DNA of 64,000 nucleotides, taken from contig CM061245.1 of assembly GCA_030848705.1 (NCBI GenBank), positions 71,101,564 through 71,165,563 on the forward strand, written 5' to 3'. The position numbers and the translations under genes were made by a program. Numbering within the stretch: the stretch's first letter is position 1; every line of letters starts with the position of its first letter. The notes under the pieces were generated by a model that made no database searches, was not told the origin of the DNA, and was given only the letters and a program-made list of their open reading frames with translations. The DNA is from Heracleum sosnowskyi. Lineage: Eukaryota > Streptophyta > Magnoliopsida > Apiales > Apiaceae. Below are positions 47,396 through 58,601 of the stretch, piece after piece.

Positions 47396-47981
47396 CAGTG
47401 TTGTAAGAAGCGGGAATCGGAGTTTTATCGGTGAATGCACTGTCCAGGGATTAATCGAGTAATCGGGGATTAATCGGAATGATTAATCGGAATAAATTTA
47501 ATAATATTTTTTATATATAATTATAAAATTGTTTCGTTATTTCAACTAAACATATGTTATTATCATATATTTATGCAAATATGTTAAAAATGTTATATAA
47601 TTGTAATAAGTAAAATTTTGAAGGTTTAACTTTTCAATTAGAGATCAATTTAAGAGGAAAATTTAAGAGAATATATGATTTATGCATCTAAAATTATAAT
47701 TATATGTACAAAAATAATGTTTTTTCCTATTGTTTAATCAAGTTTCTACCTTTTAAATTTATTATTATTTTTTTAAATTTTAACTATTTTTTTATTATTT
47801 TTTAATAATTAGCCCGATTTTTGACCGATTAATCCGATTTTTGACCGATTCAGTCGATTTTTTTACTGTTTTTATGAAAAAACGATTAATCGACCGATTT
47901 TCGCTTAATCAGTTCGGTGGCCCGCCGTCTAGCGATTAATCGGCGATTAATCCCGATTAATCGCCGACTTTTAGAACACTG
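47396..47981. mobile_element. hAT-type MITE (586 bp)
   Basis: Ends CAGTGTTGTAAGAAG and CTTTTAGAACACTG are inverted repeats, flanked by a perfect 8-bp duplication GTTACACC (47388-47395 and 47982-47989), the hAT size. The interior has many ATTAATCG words at both ends around an AT-rich core. Confidence 0.92.
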
Positions 47982-47989
47982 GTTACACC

Positions 47990-48485
47990 TTGAGGTGGCC
48001 ACTTGGGCGGGTTCGCCCGGAATTCACTCGTTTTTAAATCTGTTTTATTTGGCCCGGTATGAGCCGAGTTTCAACCCGCACAGATCGTTAAAATGTAAGT
48101 GCCGAGTACGAGTCGAGAATTTTATAACCGAGAACAGACCGGCCCGATTCGTCCACGAACCCGCGAACCAGCACAAGCCTGGCACGCACAACCCGCACGA
48201 AGCCCGTGAACCCGCAGAACAAGGGTTGCAATATAGTGAAGGAACTATATGCATCAGACAGAAACCTCGTGGTAGGAGGAGATGTAATTTTTGATTCACA
48301 TATATAAACAATAATTATAATTAATCAGGAATGATTTGCATTTTGATGCATAAAAAGATTCGACAATCAACGAGAAGTTAATGTAATCGGAACTTTGTAG
48401 ATGACAATAATCTAAATACTTGCATACAGCCTTTAGGTGTGTTCAAGAATATTGGCTAAATTTCAATTTGACTTCCTCCAGTTTG
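47990..48485. other. GC-richer repeat remnant before element B
   Basis: About 48000-48240 is unusually GC-rich (CGGGTTCGCCCGG, ACCCGCGAACC) for this window and looks like an old transposon piece. A frame of 125 codons crosses it, but its composition does not support a protein. The rest is plain AT-rich DNA. Confidence 0.4.
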
Positions 48486-48631
48486 TGTTAGGAACTATGT
48501 TGTTTCTTGATGATAACTAGATTAACTTAGTTAAAATTGTATAAGTAAAAATGTAGCCTTCAACGGATAACATGCTTTTGCATAGAAGGGTAGCTTATCT
48601 ACGGATAAGACTCAATGTAACATGCTTGTGG

Positions 48632-48777
48632 AATCCTGATGAATAATCCTGATATGCAATCCTGACATGCAATCCTGATATGCATTCATGATATGCAATG
48701 CAATCTTGATATGCAATCCTGATGTACAATCCTGAGGTGCAGTCCTGATGTGTAATCCTGTTTTATAATCCTGATGT
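48632..48777 (+). repeat. LTR minisatellite, unit about 13-14 bp
   Basis: About ten units of the form AATCCTGATATGC with variants (ATGTAC, AGGTGC, ATGTGT). The same array is in the 3' LTR (about 63386-63515) with fewer or altered units. Confidence 0.93.
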
Positions 48778-49296
48778 AGAAGTTGGAGTATTAGTTTTTA
48801 GGCTGAATAAGTCATGTTGACTATTAATGGATATGTAGAATAGGGAGACTAATTGTAAATAGTCCATGCCTTGTAATTTTACATAAGTGAAATTGACTAT
48901 CTACGGATAACAACATTAGCCTTCTACGGATGTGGACAATGTACTATCTATGGATAACAGTACTAGTCGTCTACGGATGTGATCAATATACTCTCAACGG
49001 ATACAACTCAAATAGCTTCTACGGATACACTCTGTACTTTGTGAAAGGGACAGTTTAGACAGAGCACATGGGTTGACAGATTTCACAGAGCATGAAAACC
49101 AACATTTCTGGTAAACTCACGAGAAGAAGAAGCATTCTGTTTTGTCTGGTCAAAAGTAGCATTTTCATAAAAGACAATCAGCCAAGAAGGGCAAGCTACC
49201 AACACATGGACCACTACTCAGAATGAAGAAACAAGGATTTTGGACAGTGTTACTTTTTGTATTATTAGTTGTTCGAAATATCTTGTAAACTTGGGA

Positions 49297-49303
49297 TATA
49301 TAA
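49297..49303 (+). promoter_or_regulatory. TATA box in the element B LTR
   Basis: TATATAA in the context ACTTGGGATATATAACCAAG, about 330 bases before the LTR end. The related solo LTR at 57058 has the same context with ATTTATAA. Confidence 0.7.
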
Positions 49304-49632
49304 CCAAGTGTAGCATTATTCTAGAACTTAAGAAATCAGTTAGGCAATTTAGAGAGCCAAAAAGCAATATCCTTTGTAAATTGTTGAAGCTAGAATAGTG
49401 TGTATGCAGCTGTGTGTTTATTCATAAACATCACAGAGATTTCTTCTAATTAAAATCTCTCAGGTGGATAAATCAATCCACTTGAATTTTTAATTCTTGT
49501 GTTATCTTATCTTGTTTGTTTTTCTGTTCTTGAATTTACTTTCATATCTTTTCTGTCAAGAACTAAAGAATTTTTAATGATTGTATTCAACCCCCCTTCT
49601 ACAATCTAGATTTATTGTCTGGGAATAACAAT

Positions 49633-49644
49633 TGGTATCAGAGC
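49633..49644 (+). other. Element B primer binding site
   Basis: TGGTATCAGAGC, two bases after the 5' LTR, complementary to initiator tRNA-Met. Confidence 0.95.
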
Positions 49645-49691
49645 GAGCTTCTAATATACAAGAAGTTTAAAGATCTAAAGACATCAGAATC

Positions 49692-51848
49692 ATGGGTTAG
49701 AAGGATTATGGAGTTAAAATACCAGTTCTTGATAAAGAGAATTACTTTCACTGGAAAGTAAAGATGCGTCTACATCTTATGTCTATGGATGAAGGATATG
49801 TTGAATGCATCAATCATGGCCCTCATGTACCAATGAAGCCAAACACCTCAATAGCTCAAGCACCTGCAAGAGCTCTAAACACTATTCCAAAGTTACCTTT
49901 AGAATGGACTCCTGAGGACAACATTGTAGTTCATAAAGATAAAAAGGCCATGAATATTCTGTTCAATGGTCTTGATTCTGACATGTTTGACAATGTTATT
50001 AATTGTTCTACAGCCAAGGAGATTTGGGACACTGTTCAAACCATCTGTGAAGGGACTGGGCAAGTCAGGGAAAACAAGATGCAGCTCCTCATACAACAGT
50101 ATGAACACTTTCACTTTAAGAGTGGAGAATCTTTGAATGACACTTTTAGTAGATTTCAAAAATTGCTGAATGGATTGAAGTTGTATGGGAGGGTGTATCA
50201 AATCAAAGATTCAAATCTTAAATTTCTCAGAGCCTTGCCAAAGGAGTGGAAGCCTATGACTGTTTCCTTGAGAAACACTCAAGAGTATAAGGATTTTAAT
50301 CTTGAAAGGCTGTATGGAACCCTAAAAACATATGAGCTGGAAATGGAGCAGGATGAGGAAATTGAGAAGGTCCAAAAGAAAACTGGATCTGTTGCCTTGG
50401 TAGCAAGTGTTAACAAGGCTGAGGACATGAAAGAAGAAACTGCTGAAGCTACACCAAGCACAAGTGCTTGTGAAGGTAGGACTGAATCAAGAAGTGCAAA
50501 GGAAAGGTGATTGAAGAAAGTGAGTCTTCCAACCAAGATGAAATGGATGAGCTAGATGAACATTTAGCTTTTCTGTCAAGAAAATTCTCAAAGCTCAAGT
50601 TCAAGAGAAACCCTGAGATGTCCAAACCATTCAGAAAGGACTTTCAATCAAATAAGAACTATGTTGAAAGGTCCAAGTTTAAATGTTTCAACTGTGGAAT
50701 GGGAGGACACTTTGCCAATGAATACAAGAAACCAAAAGATGAGAAGAGTGACAGGAAGTTTGACCCTGTTGACTATAAGAAGAAATACTTTGATCTTCTC
50801 AAGTAAAAGGGAAGAGCATTCATAACTCAGGACTATGACTGGGCTGAAGATGGGAGTGATTCTGAGGAGGACACTGAATTTGTGAACCTTGCACTGATGG
50901 CTGATTAAAGTGAGCAGGAGGCCAGTTCATTATCCAATCAGGTAATCACCACCAACCTCTCTGAGCTTTCTACTGAGGAATGCAATAGTGCAATAAATGA
51001 TATGTCTACTGAATTGTATCATATGCGTATTTCTCTTAAATCACTTACAAAAGAAAACACCAGAATTAAAGATGCTAATCAGTTTTTAAGTGATAGGAAT
51101 ACTGTTCTGGAAACTCAATTATTGAGTTTGAGAAGATGAGGTTAGAGTGTCAAGTTGCCAAGGATGATTTGCTGGCTTTGCTAAAAAGAGAAGAAATTCT
51201 CAAAGCACGGTTAGCTAAAGAACAGGAAACAATTGCTAGATGGACTGATTCCAGGAATGTTGCCACAAACATAATTAAGGCTCAAGGTGTTGATACATTC
51301 AACAAGGAATCAGTAGGAAAAGATAAGGACAAACTAGATGTTGAGAATCTAGGAGATGACACCTCCACGGATAGTGAGCATCCGTTGATGGGTAACACCT
51401 CTACGGATGAGACCTGTCCAAAGAAGTGTACATCTAGTGTTAGTAAAGAAAAACTTGAGAAGCTGAACAAAAAGTATGGTCCAACCAGCAAAAATTTTGT
51501 TCAAGGAGAATGCAACAAAACCAAAACTAAGGATGTCAACATAGGTCACTTTTATAACAAGCAATTGAAAGACAAGTTAGAGAACATAGAGGTCAAGGCT
51601 GAGGTGAAAAAGAAAAAGAACAGAAATGGTAAGGTAGGGATTAATAAACATAACAACTATACTCTTGACAAGTATGCTCCTAGGAAAACTTGTGTAAAAT
51701 GTGGTAGTGTTAATCATTTATCTACCAATTACAAAACTGTTAAAAATTCATCTGTTCAAATGCCAATGCCTGTACCCAATGTGCCTATGCCTGTCATGCA
51801 CAACATGTTTGCACATACTGATCATGCATCAAATTTGTATGCCAATAT
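49692..51848 (+). pseudogene. Copia gag of element B, interrupted by a solo LTR
   Basis: ATG 49692 is followed at codon 3 by TAG (49698-49700). Open from 49764: copia gag N-terminal and UBN2-type region (AKEIWDTVQTICEGTG, LPKEWKPMTVSLRN). A frameshift near 50500 leads to a frame with the zinc knuckle CFNCGMGGHFANEY (last Cys replaced by Tyr), a TAA at 50804-50806, another near 50908, and a coiled-coil region (51136-51300). A second knuckle, CVKCGSVNHLSTNY, also has Tyr for the last Cys. Two segments carry the CTACGGAT/ATCCGTTG word in coding sequence (51365-51409). The frame continues across the solo LTR at 53375. Confidence 0.88.
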
Positions 51849-53374
51849 TGTTAGTATTTGTGCCCTAGAGACAATACTATAATGTTCTTGGGAAAGACAT
51901 TTTGATTATTAATAAATATGTTCTATGGATTTTCTTTATTTATTTATTATGTCTTTATTAACTGCGATATAAATATTAGAATAATAAATTTCCTTGGAAT
52001 ATAAGCATGAATTCTATATCTCTAAGTATGTGACTTAGAAATGAGATTATATGAATATTGTTTATAATCCTAAAGATCCCTAGTCGAGTATTATTATTTG
52101 AGGACAATAATAATGCATTAAGACTAGTATGTTTGTTGATAGATGACCACATCTCATTGGTCATTAGTATGGTGATACTAAAGTCAAAGACATAAGTGCA
52201 CGTTAGAAAAACATGGCACTGGATTGACCCACCGTGTGAATTCTTCATGGTAAATGTTATCAAGTGTCATAAGTAATTCTCACAGTGATAATGGTGTAAT
52301 GATCCTTAGACTTGAAATCATTATATTTCTATATGAGAATTAATATACTTTGATTCTACTCAAAGTTACCTTTGACCGGGCAATGATAAAGGTGGACATT
52401 GGGTATATTATGAATCATATGAGAAATATGAATGATAGATATAGGATTTAACCCTCCTATTTTAGGAGTGATATTATTGGCCTCTTGATTGAGTGAGACT
52501 ATGAAATGCATGGCCATGCTCAAATAGTGATTTGTTTAATAGTCTACTCATTGATCAAGTAAACCGGGATTAAATGTTAAAGAGGATGACATAAACCATG
52601 CCTCGAGTTTAATCTATAATATAAGGTTAAAAGGATTATATTACATGGAACATTATTCACGAAATGTTTAATTGGATCACCAATTATTATTATTACTTGG
52701 GTAGCAATGATGTATTACTATATGCCGCTCATTGTTTATAATTTTATTATTAGATATTAAAATTATTGCCAACGTAATAATAACCTAAAGGGTCACACAC
52801 AAAGAATGTTTTAAACGAAGCTTTAATTAAATTTCGAATTTAAATAAAATATTGTTATTACTTTGAATTATTAGATTAATTAAGTGGGACTTGATTAATC
52901 AGATTATAATTCGAAATTAATAATAATATAACTCAAAATTGGACTGGGTTTGTGAAGCCCACTCTAATTAAGGTTAAGCTCAGAGTTCTCATCCCTATAA
53001 ATACATTATGATGTATTATTTTAGGGTTACTTCTTTAATTCGTTTTTATTGAAAAACCCTAGCTGCTCCACAACTTGGAGAGGCTAGAGCATGAGAGAGA
53101 AATCGTGAGCAACTTTTGTGGCTAGTACCATCTCCGTGGATCGTTGGACGATCGAACATTCGTGTGGACTATTTAGAGGCGTAGATCTTGCAAAAGGGAT
53201 ACGTGGTGATCAAAGCAAGGACCTCCATTAGTCAACCATTCGTAAAGCTTCAAAAAGGTACAGTTTTCGATCCTCCATAATTATTCGTATATTATACATG
53301 GATCCTGAGTTTAGGTTTCGATTTTTATTTTTAATTACGGGTTTTCCGCTGCGTTTATGCCTCGAAACCCAACA
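51849..53374 (+). mobile_element. Solo LTR, family D (1526 bp)
   Basis: Starts TGTTAGTATTTGTGCCC and ends GAAACCCAACA, flanked by a perfect 5-bp duplication AATAT (51844-51848 and 53375-53379). No PBS or internal coding sequence, so it is the product of LTR-LTR recombination. The gag frame of element B resumes directly after one copy of the duplication. Confidence 0.94.
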
Positions 53375-55111
53375 AATATGCCATTTGTTTCAAATCCATA
53401 TATGAATGCATTCACACTGCCACAAATGACATGGAACAAGCCACACATGAACACTATGTATGCACAGCATCCTCAAATGCCTGCATCAAACATGTATGCA
53501 TATGAACATCCTCAAAAGGTTGTCTCTCAGAGGTCAACACCCAGGGTCAAGGTTCATTTAACTCAACCTGAGATTAAGGTGCAAAATGGCAAGAAAGGCA
53601 AAGTAAAAGCTAACAAGACTGGACCCAAGGAAACATGGGTACCAAAATCAACTTGATTTGGTTTTGTTGTGTGCAGGGAAACAGAAAGAATATATGGTAC
53701 CTAGACAGTGGCTGCTCTAGACACATGACTGGAGATTCTACCCTGCTCACAGAGTTTGTGGAAAAAGCTGGCCCTATCATTACCTTTGGAGATGACAGTA
53801 AAGGTTACACTAAGGGATATGGCTTGATTTCAAAGGAAAATGTCATCATTGATGAAGTAGCACTAGTCGATGGACTCAAGCACAACTTGCTTAGTATCAG
53901 TCAACTATGTGATAAAGGTTTCTCAGTATCATTTAGTCAAGGAGCCTGTGTTGTTTCAAACAAAGAAAACAACAATGTGGTGTTGACAGGCCACAGAAGA
54001 AGAAATGTGTATATAGCTGACTTCAACTCAACAAGTTCAGATTCTATCACTTGTCTTCTGAGTAAAGCAAGTAAAGATGAGAGTTGGCTATGGCACAAAA
54101 GGCTGTCACGTTTAAATTTCAAATCAATGAATGATTTGGTAAGAAGAGACCTAGTGAGAGGAATTCCACAACTGGAATTTTCTAAGGATGGACTTTTTAA
54201 TGCTTGCCAGAAAGGGAAGAAAATGAAGATTTCTTTCAGAAGCAAGCTAGATTCATCAATTGAGCAACCTCTATAGTTGTTACACATGGATTTATTTGGA
54301 CCAGTAAATGTCATGTCAATTTCAAAGAAAAGATACTACATTGTGATTGTGGATGATTTTTCAAAGTTTAAATGGACATACTTCCTGCATTCTAAAGATG
54401 AGGCAAGTGGAATCATAATCAATCATATCAAGGCTGCTAACAATCATCCTGATCTCAAAGTGAGAAGAATCAGGAGTGACAATGACACTGAGTTCAAGAA
54501 TTCAACAATGAGGCTGTTTTGTGAAGAGAATGGAATCATTCATGAGTTTTATGCAGCAAGAACACCACAACAAAATGGAGTGGTGGAAAGGAAAAATAGA
54601 ACTCTAATTGAGGCTGCAAGAACAATGCTATGAGAATCAAAGTTACCTACATATTTCTGGGCTGAAACAGTTAACACTGCATGTTTCACTCAAAATATCT
54701 CTTTGATCAATCAAGCTAAAGGGATGACTCCATATCACTTGCTTAAAGGAATAAAACCATCCTTGAATTTTCTACATGTCTTTGGATGTAAATGTTTTGT
54801 ATTGAGAAATCAAGGTGAAAATCTTGGAAAGTTTGAGTCAAAGGCAGATGAAGCCACTTTTGTGGGATATGAGTTGGAAAAGCCTACAGGGTTTTCAATC
54901 ACAGAATCAACATTGTTATGGAATCTGTACATGTTGTTTTTGATGATGCCAGAATTCAAGGTCTCACTGATGAGGGTTTTCATGAAACTCTCAAGTTTGA
55001 GAATGAGGTGGAAGGTCTATATTATGATGATGAAGATGATGATTATGAGGATAAATCAGTCCCTCCAAGAATAATTATTTCAAATATGGATAACTCATGT
55101 TCAACTGAGCC

Positions 55112-55240
55112 ATCCATAGAATGGACAAATGGAGCATCCGTAGGAAGCCAAATTGGAGCATCCGTAGGAAGCCAAATTGGAGCATCCGTATGAAGCCAAA
55201 ATGAAGCATCCGTAGGCAGTCATTTTGAGGCATCCGTAGG
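55112..55240 (+). repeat. Short tandem array with ATCCGTAG in the pol linker
   Basis: About five units of 23-24 bases, consensus GGAGCATCCGTAGGAAGCCA, between integrase and RT, each containing the element B word in inverted orientation. The first copy has ATCCATAG, a CpG-decay variant. One unit has TGA in place of GGA. Confidence 0.9.
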
Positions 55241-55811
55241 TGGATCTCAAAACAGGATAACCACCCCAATAAACTCAGGGGGAGTTTCTCTGAGTCAAGG
55301 ATCAACCTCAATTCCACATGATTATGCTTATGACAATGATGCTACATCTTCAAGACCTACACCTGCAACAAGGAGAAAGTGGACTAGGGATCATCCATTT
55401 GAACTGATCATTGGTGATGCATCCTCAAATGTCCAAACTAGAAGAGCTACTCAAGATGAATGTTTATACAACAACTTTCTTTCACAAGATGAACCAAAGA
55501 AAGTTGAGGATGCTCTTTTAGATCCAGTTTGGGTGTTAGCTATGTAGGAAGAGATAAACCAATTTGAGAGAAACAAAGTATGGAAGCTGGTACCCAAACC
55601 TAAAGACAGAAGTGTTATAGGAACAAAGTGGGTATTCAGAAACAAGATGGATGAAAATGACATTGTTACAAGGAATAAACCTAGACTGGTTGCTAAAGGC
55701 TATTCTCAAGAAGAAGGAATAGATTATGATGAAACATTTGCTCCTGTTGCTAGATTGGAAGCAATAAGGATATTCCTAGCGTATGCAGCCCATGCCAATT
55801 TCAAAGTCTAT

Positions 55812-55863
55812 CAAATGGATTTCAAAAGTGCCTTCTTCAAATGGATGTCAAAAGTGCCTTCTT
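55812..55863 (+). repeat. 26-bp tandem duplication in the RT coding region
   Basis: CAAATGGAT(T/G)TCAAAAGTGC followed by CTTCTT occurs twice in a row, starting at 55812 and 55838. Because 26 is not a multiple of three, it breaks the RT frame at the conserved KSAFLNGE motif. Confidence 0.95.
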
Positions 55864-57057
55864 GAATGGGGAATTAGAAGAGGAGGTGTATGTCAGTCAA
55901 CCTCCTGGTTTTGAAGATCCAAATTATCTAGAATTTGTCTACTTCCTACTCAAGGCACTTTATGGACTGAAGCAAGCACCTAGAGCCTGGTATGACACTC
56001 TGTCACAACTTCGTTTAGAGAATCACTTCACTAGAGGTACTATTGATAAAACTCTTTTCTTTAGAAATGTTAATGGCTCTAATATACTTGTTCAAATCTA
56101 TGTAGATGACATAATTTTTGGGTCTACAGATGAGAAGCTTTGCAAAAGGTTTGCCAAACTTATGCAAAGTAAATGTGAAATGAGCATGATGGGTGAACTT
56201 ACCTATTTCCTTGGCTTACAAGTTAAGCAAGTGAAAGAAGGAATCTTCATTAGTCAAACTAAATACATTTTTGATCTATTAAAGAAGTTTGAACTAATGG
56301 ATTGTTCTCCTGCTAAAACACCCATGCCAACTGCCACTAAGTTTGAATTGAATACCAAAGAAAAATTTGTAGACATTACAAGCTATAGAGACCTGATATT
56401 ATGTTTGCTACATGTCTATGTGCTAGATTTCAGGCTGATCCTAGAGAGTCTCATTTAATTGCTATTAAGAGAATTTTCAGATATCTCAAGGGAACACCAA
56501 ACCTTGGCATTTGGTACCCTAGAGAATCTAGTTTTGATCTAATTGGTTATTCAGATGCAGACTATGCAGGTTGCAAAATTGACAGAAAAAGTACAACAGA
56601 CACCTGTTAATTTCTAGGAGATAAGCTTGTCTCATGGTTCAGTAAAAAGCAAAATTCAGTCTCTACTTCTACTGCTGAGGCTGAATACATTGCAGCTGGA
56701 AGTTGTTGTGCATAGATTCTTTGGATGAAAAATCAACTACTTGACTATGGCCTAAGAGTTGATAAAATTCCAATCTTCTGTGACAACACTAGTGCAATTT
56801 CCATTACTGAGAATCCAGTGCAGCACTCAAGAACCAAGCACATTGACATAAAGTATCACTTCATCAGGGAACATGTGATGAATGGTACTGTGAAACTTCA
56901 TTTTATTCCAAGTGAGCAGTAAATTGCAGACATTTTTACCAAGCCACTTGATGAATCAACATTCTCAAGGTTGGTAAGTGAGCTAGGTATGCTTAACTAC
57001 TCTTAATTTATTTAAATGTCTGATAATTTGTAATGCAACCAGTGTCAACATGATTTT

Positions 57058-58102
57058 TGTTAGGAATATGTTGTTCTTGATGATAATTATAAAACACTTA
57101 GTAGATTTTGTATTAAGTCAATTTGTAACTGTCAACGGAATGGTATGCTTTGCAGCTTTCGTTGACAGGTAGCTCATCAACGAAATGAGTGATGTCGCAA
57201 TTGCACTGTACAATACTTCACAGTTTGATATGCATTTTGTTGTAGGTATTAGATAGGTTTTCTAAGTCATGTTGACTAAGTACTAGATAGGCAAAATAAG
57301 TTGGTTAATTGTAAATACATTGTGCCTTGTAATTTTGCCTAAGTGAAGACATGTCAACGGAATGAAGATCACTCTATCAACGGAATGAAGATTAGTCTTT
57401 CAACGGAATGAAGATTACTCTATCAACGAAACGAGGATTATACCATCAACGAAACGAAGAATAAAGCTATCAACGAAACACATCTTACTGCTATCAACGA
57501 ATCATTATCACTTTTCTGAATAGTTGACAAAGTGATAGTGACAGTTTTCTGACAGATCAAAAGGTGATGTGGAAGTGTACTTTGCATTGGGAGCCATTAA
57601 AATGGTCACTGGGAATAAGGAAACATTCCAATTTCCAATTAGGTTCTTGAGTGTGATCATAATAAGCATGAAGACAAAAGACAAAGATCTTCAAAGACCA
57701 TTGGATAAAAGGGATGAAAAGCAAGCTACTGGCGGTTACCTTTAGATTATTTTAGTGTAACCAAAAATAGCATTGTAAACTTGGGATTTATAACCAAGTG
57801 TAGCAGTTCATTTAAGATAGAAGTGAGTGAGATAAAAATAGTTTGTATTAGCTTCTTTCAAGAGCACTCTCACTTCATATCAAGAACTGAGCAGCTGTGA
57901 TACTTCTGTAACACAGATTATTTCCGCAATAAAATCATCTCAGTTGGATCCTCAAAACATCCAACTGAAATTTTATATTTGCTTGTGTTTTTATTTTTCA
58001 GTATAGTTTTATTTCGAAAGTTGTTTTAAATTTAGAAATATCAAGAATTGTATTCAACCCCCCCCCCCTTCTACAATTCTGTTAGGTCATTTGGGATTAA
58101 CA
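57058..58102 (+). mobile_element. Solo LTR, family C (1045 bp), Sirevirus-like
   Basis: Starts TGTTAGGAATATGTTG and ends GGGATTAACA, flanked by a perfect ATTTT duplication (57053-57057 and 58103-58107). It is related to the element B LTR at both ends but has a different repeated word (TCAACGGAA / TCAACGAAA). It separates pol from the accessory ORF of element B. Confidence 0.93.
57352..57503 (+). repeat. Minisatellite in solo LTR C, unit about 22-23 bp
   Basis: Seven units begin TCAACG(G/A)A and continue with variants of ATGAAGATTACTCTA. Two further copies of the word lie at about 57129 and 57178, with an inverted one (TTTCGTTGA) near 57160. Confidence 0.93.
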
Positions 58103-58601
58103 ATTTTCATGAGAATTAAAACTCTCAGAAAAAGTTAAATTTTGTCTAAGTCAAAATTACTCCCTCTACGGATATCCTTATCCATTAATGGTCATTTTTG
58201 ACACTGGATTTTCTATATGTCTACGAATACTACTTTTTACTCATCTGCGGATGTCGAATCTCAAAAGGTAAAATCGTATCGGTAGATAGTATAGTTCTAA
58301 TCATAACCGTTAAAAGCCACAATCCTATCCTTAGTTACATGCGTACAGTATATGTATGTAATTGCAGTAAATTCGTGGCTTTAATTTTTAAACTCATTAC
58401 TTTTAAACGGTTATTTTCTTGCCCAATCAGATAATTTCTTTCAATTATTCTGATTTTCTTAGTGAATTATTTTGGGGAAGTATAAATTGATTTTTACTCT
58501 CAGTTAATCATTTTCTATCAATCTCCAAAATTCACTAAGGGAAAAGCTCATCTTTCTCTCTCAAAGAAAAAACCTCTCTCTGTAATTCAAGCTCTGTATC
58601 A
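58103..58601 (+). other. Leader of the accessory ORF in element B
   Basis: No long ORF. It contains CTACGGATA at 58166 followed five bases later by ATCCATTAATGG (a decayed dyad), plus variant words CTACGAATA (58221) and CTGCGGATG (58245). A CT-rich stretch (58550-58580) precedes the ATG. It may hold the promoter or splice acceptor for the accessory ORF (inference). Confidence 0.5.

Larger units (their letters stand above)
48486..49630 (+). repeat. Element B 5' LTR (1145 bp)
   Basis: Starts TGTTAGGAACTATG and ends GGGAATAACA. It closely matches the sequence from 63233 onward. It carries about eight copies of the word CTACGGAT/CAACGGAT (about 48561, 48599, 48901, 48924, 48971, 48995, 49019 and the variant CTATGGAT at 48948). 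Confidence 0.95.
53375..57005 (+). pseudogene. End of gag and copia pol of element B: protease, integrase, RT, RNase H
   Basis: 53375-53656 is a Met/Pro/Asn-rich linker. Then protease (WYLDSGCSRHMTG, about 53700), GAG-pre-integrase (WHKRLSRLNF), and integrase with VDDFSKF, RSDNDTEF and QQNGVVERKNRTL. RT has TKWVFRNK, QMDVKSAFLNGELEEEVYV and IYVDDIIFGS (about 56100). RNase H has SDADYAGC, STAEAEY and IFTKPLDE. Stops at 54274, 54631, 55190, 55545, 56608, 56713 and 56920; most stand where Gln is expected. A 26-bp tandem duplication (55812-55863) and a deletion of about 37 bases near 56390 shift the frame in RT and before RNase H. A frameshift near 54900 is also present. Confidence 0.9.

Noticed and set aside
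47917..48294. 125-codon frame beginning MARRLAIN
   Set aside because: It starts inside the hAT MITE end and crosses a GC-rich repeat remnant; composition and context do not support a protein.
57352..57503. CRISPR-like array from the regularly spaced TCAACGGAA units
   Set aside because: Units are short, degenerate and within a plant LTR; the spacers are also related to each other, as in a minisatellite.
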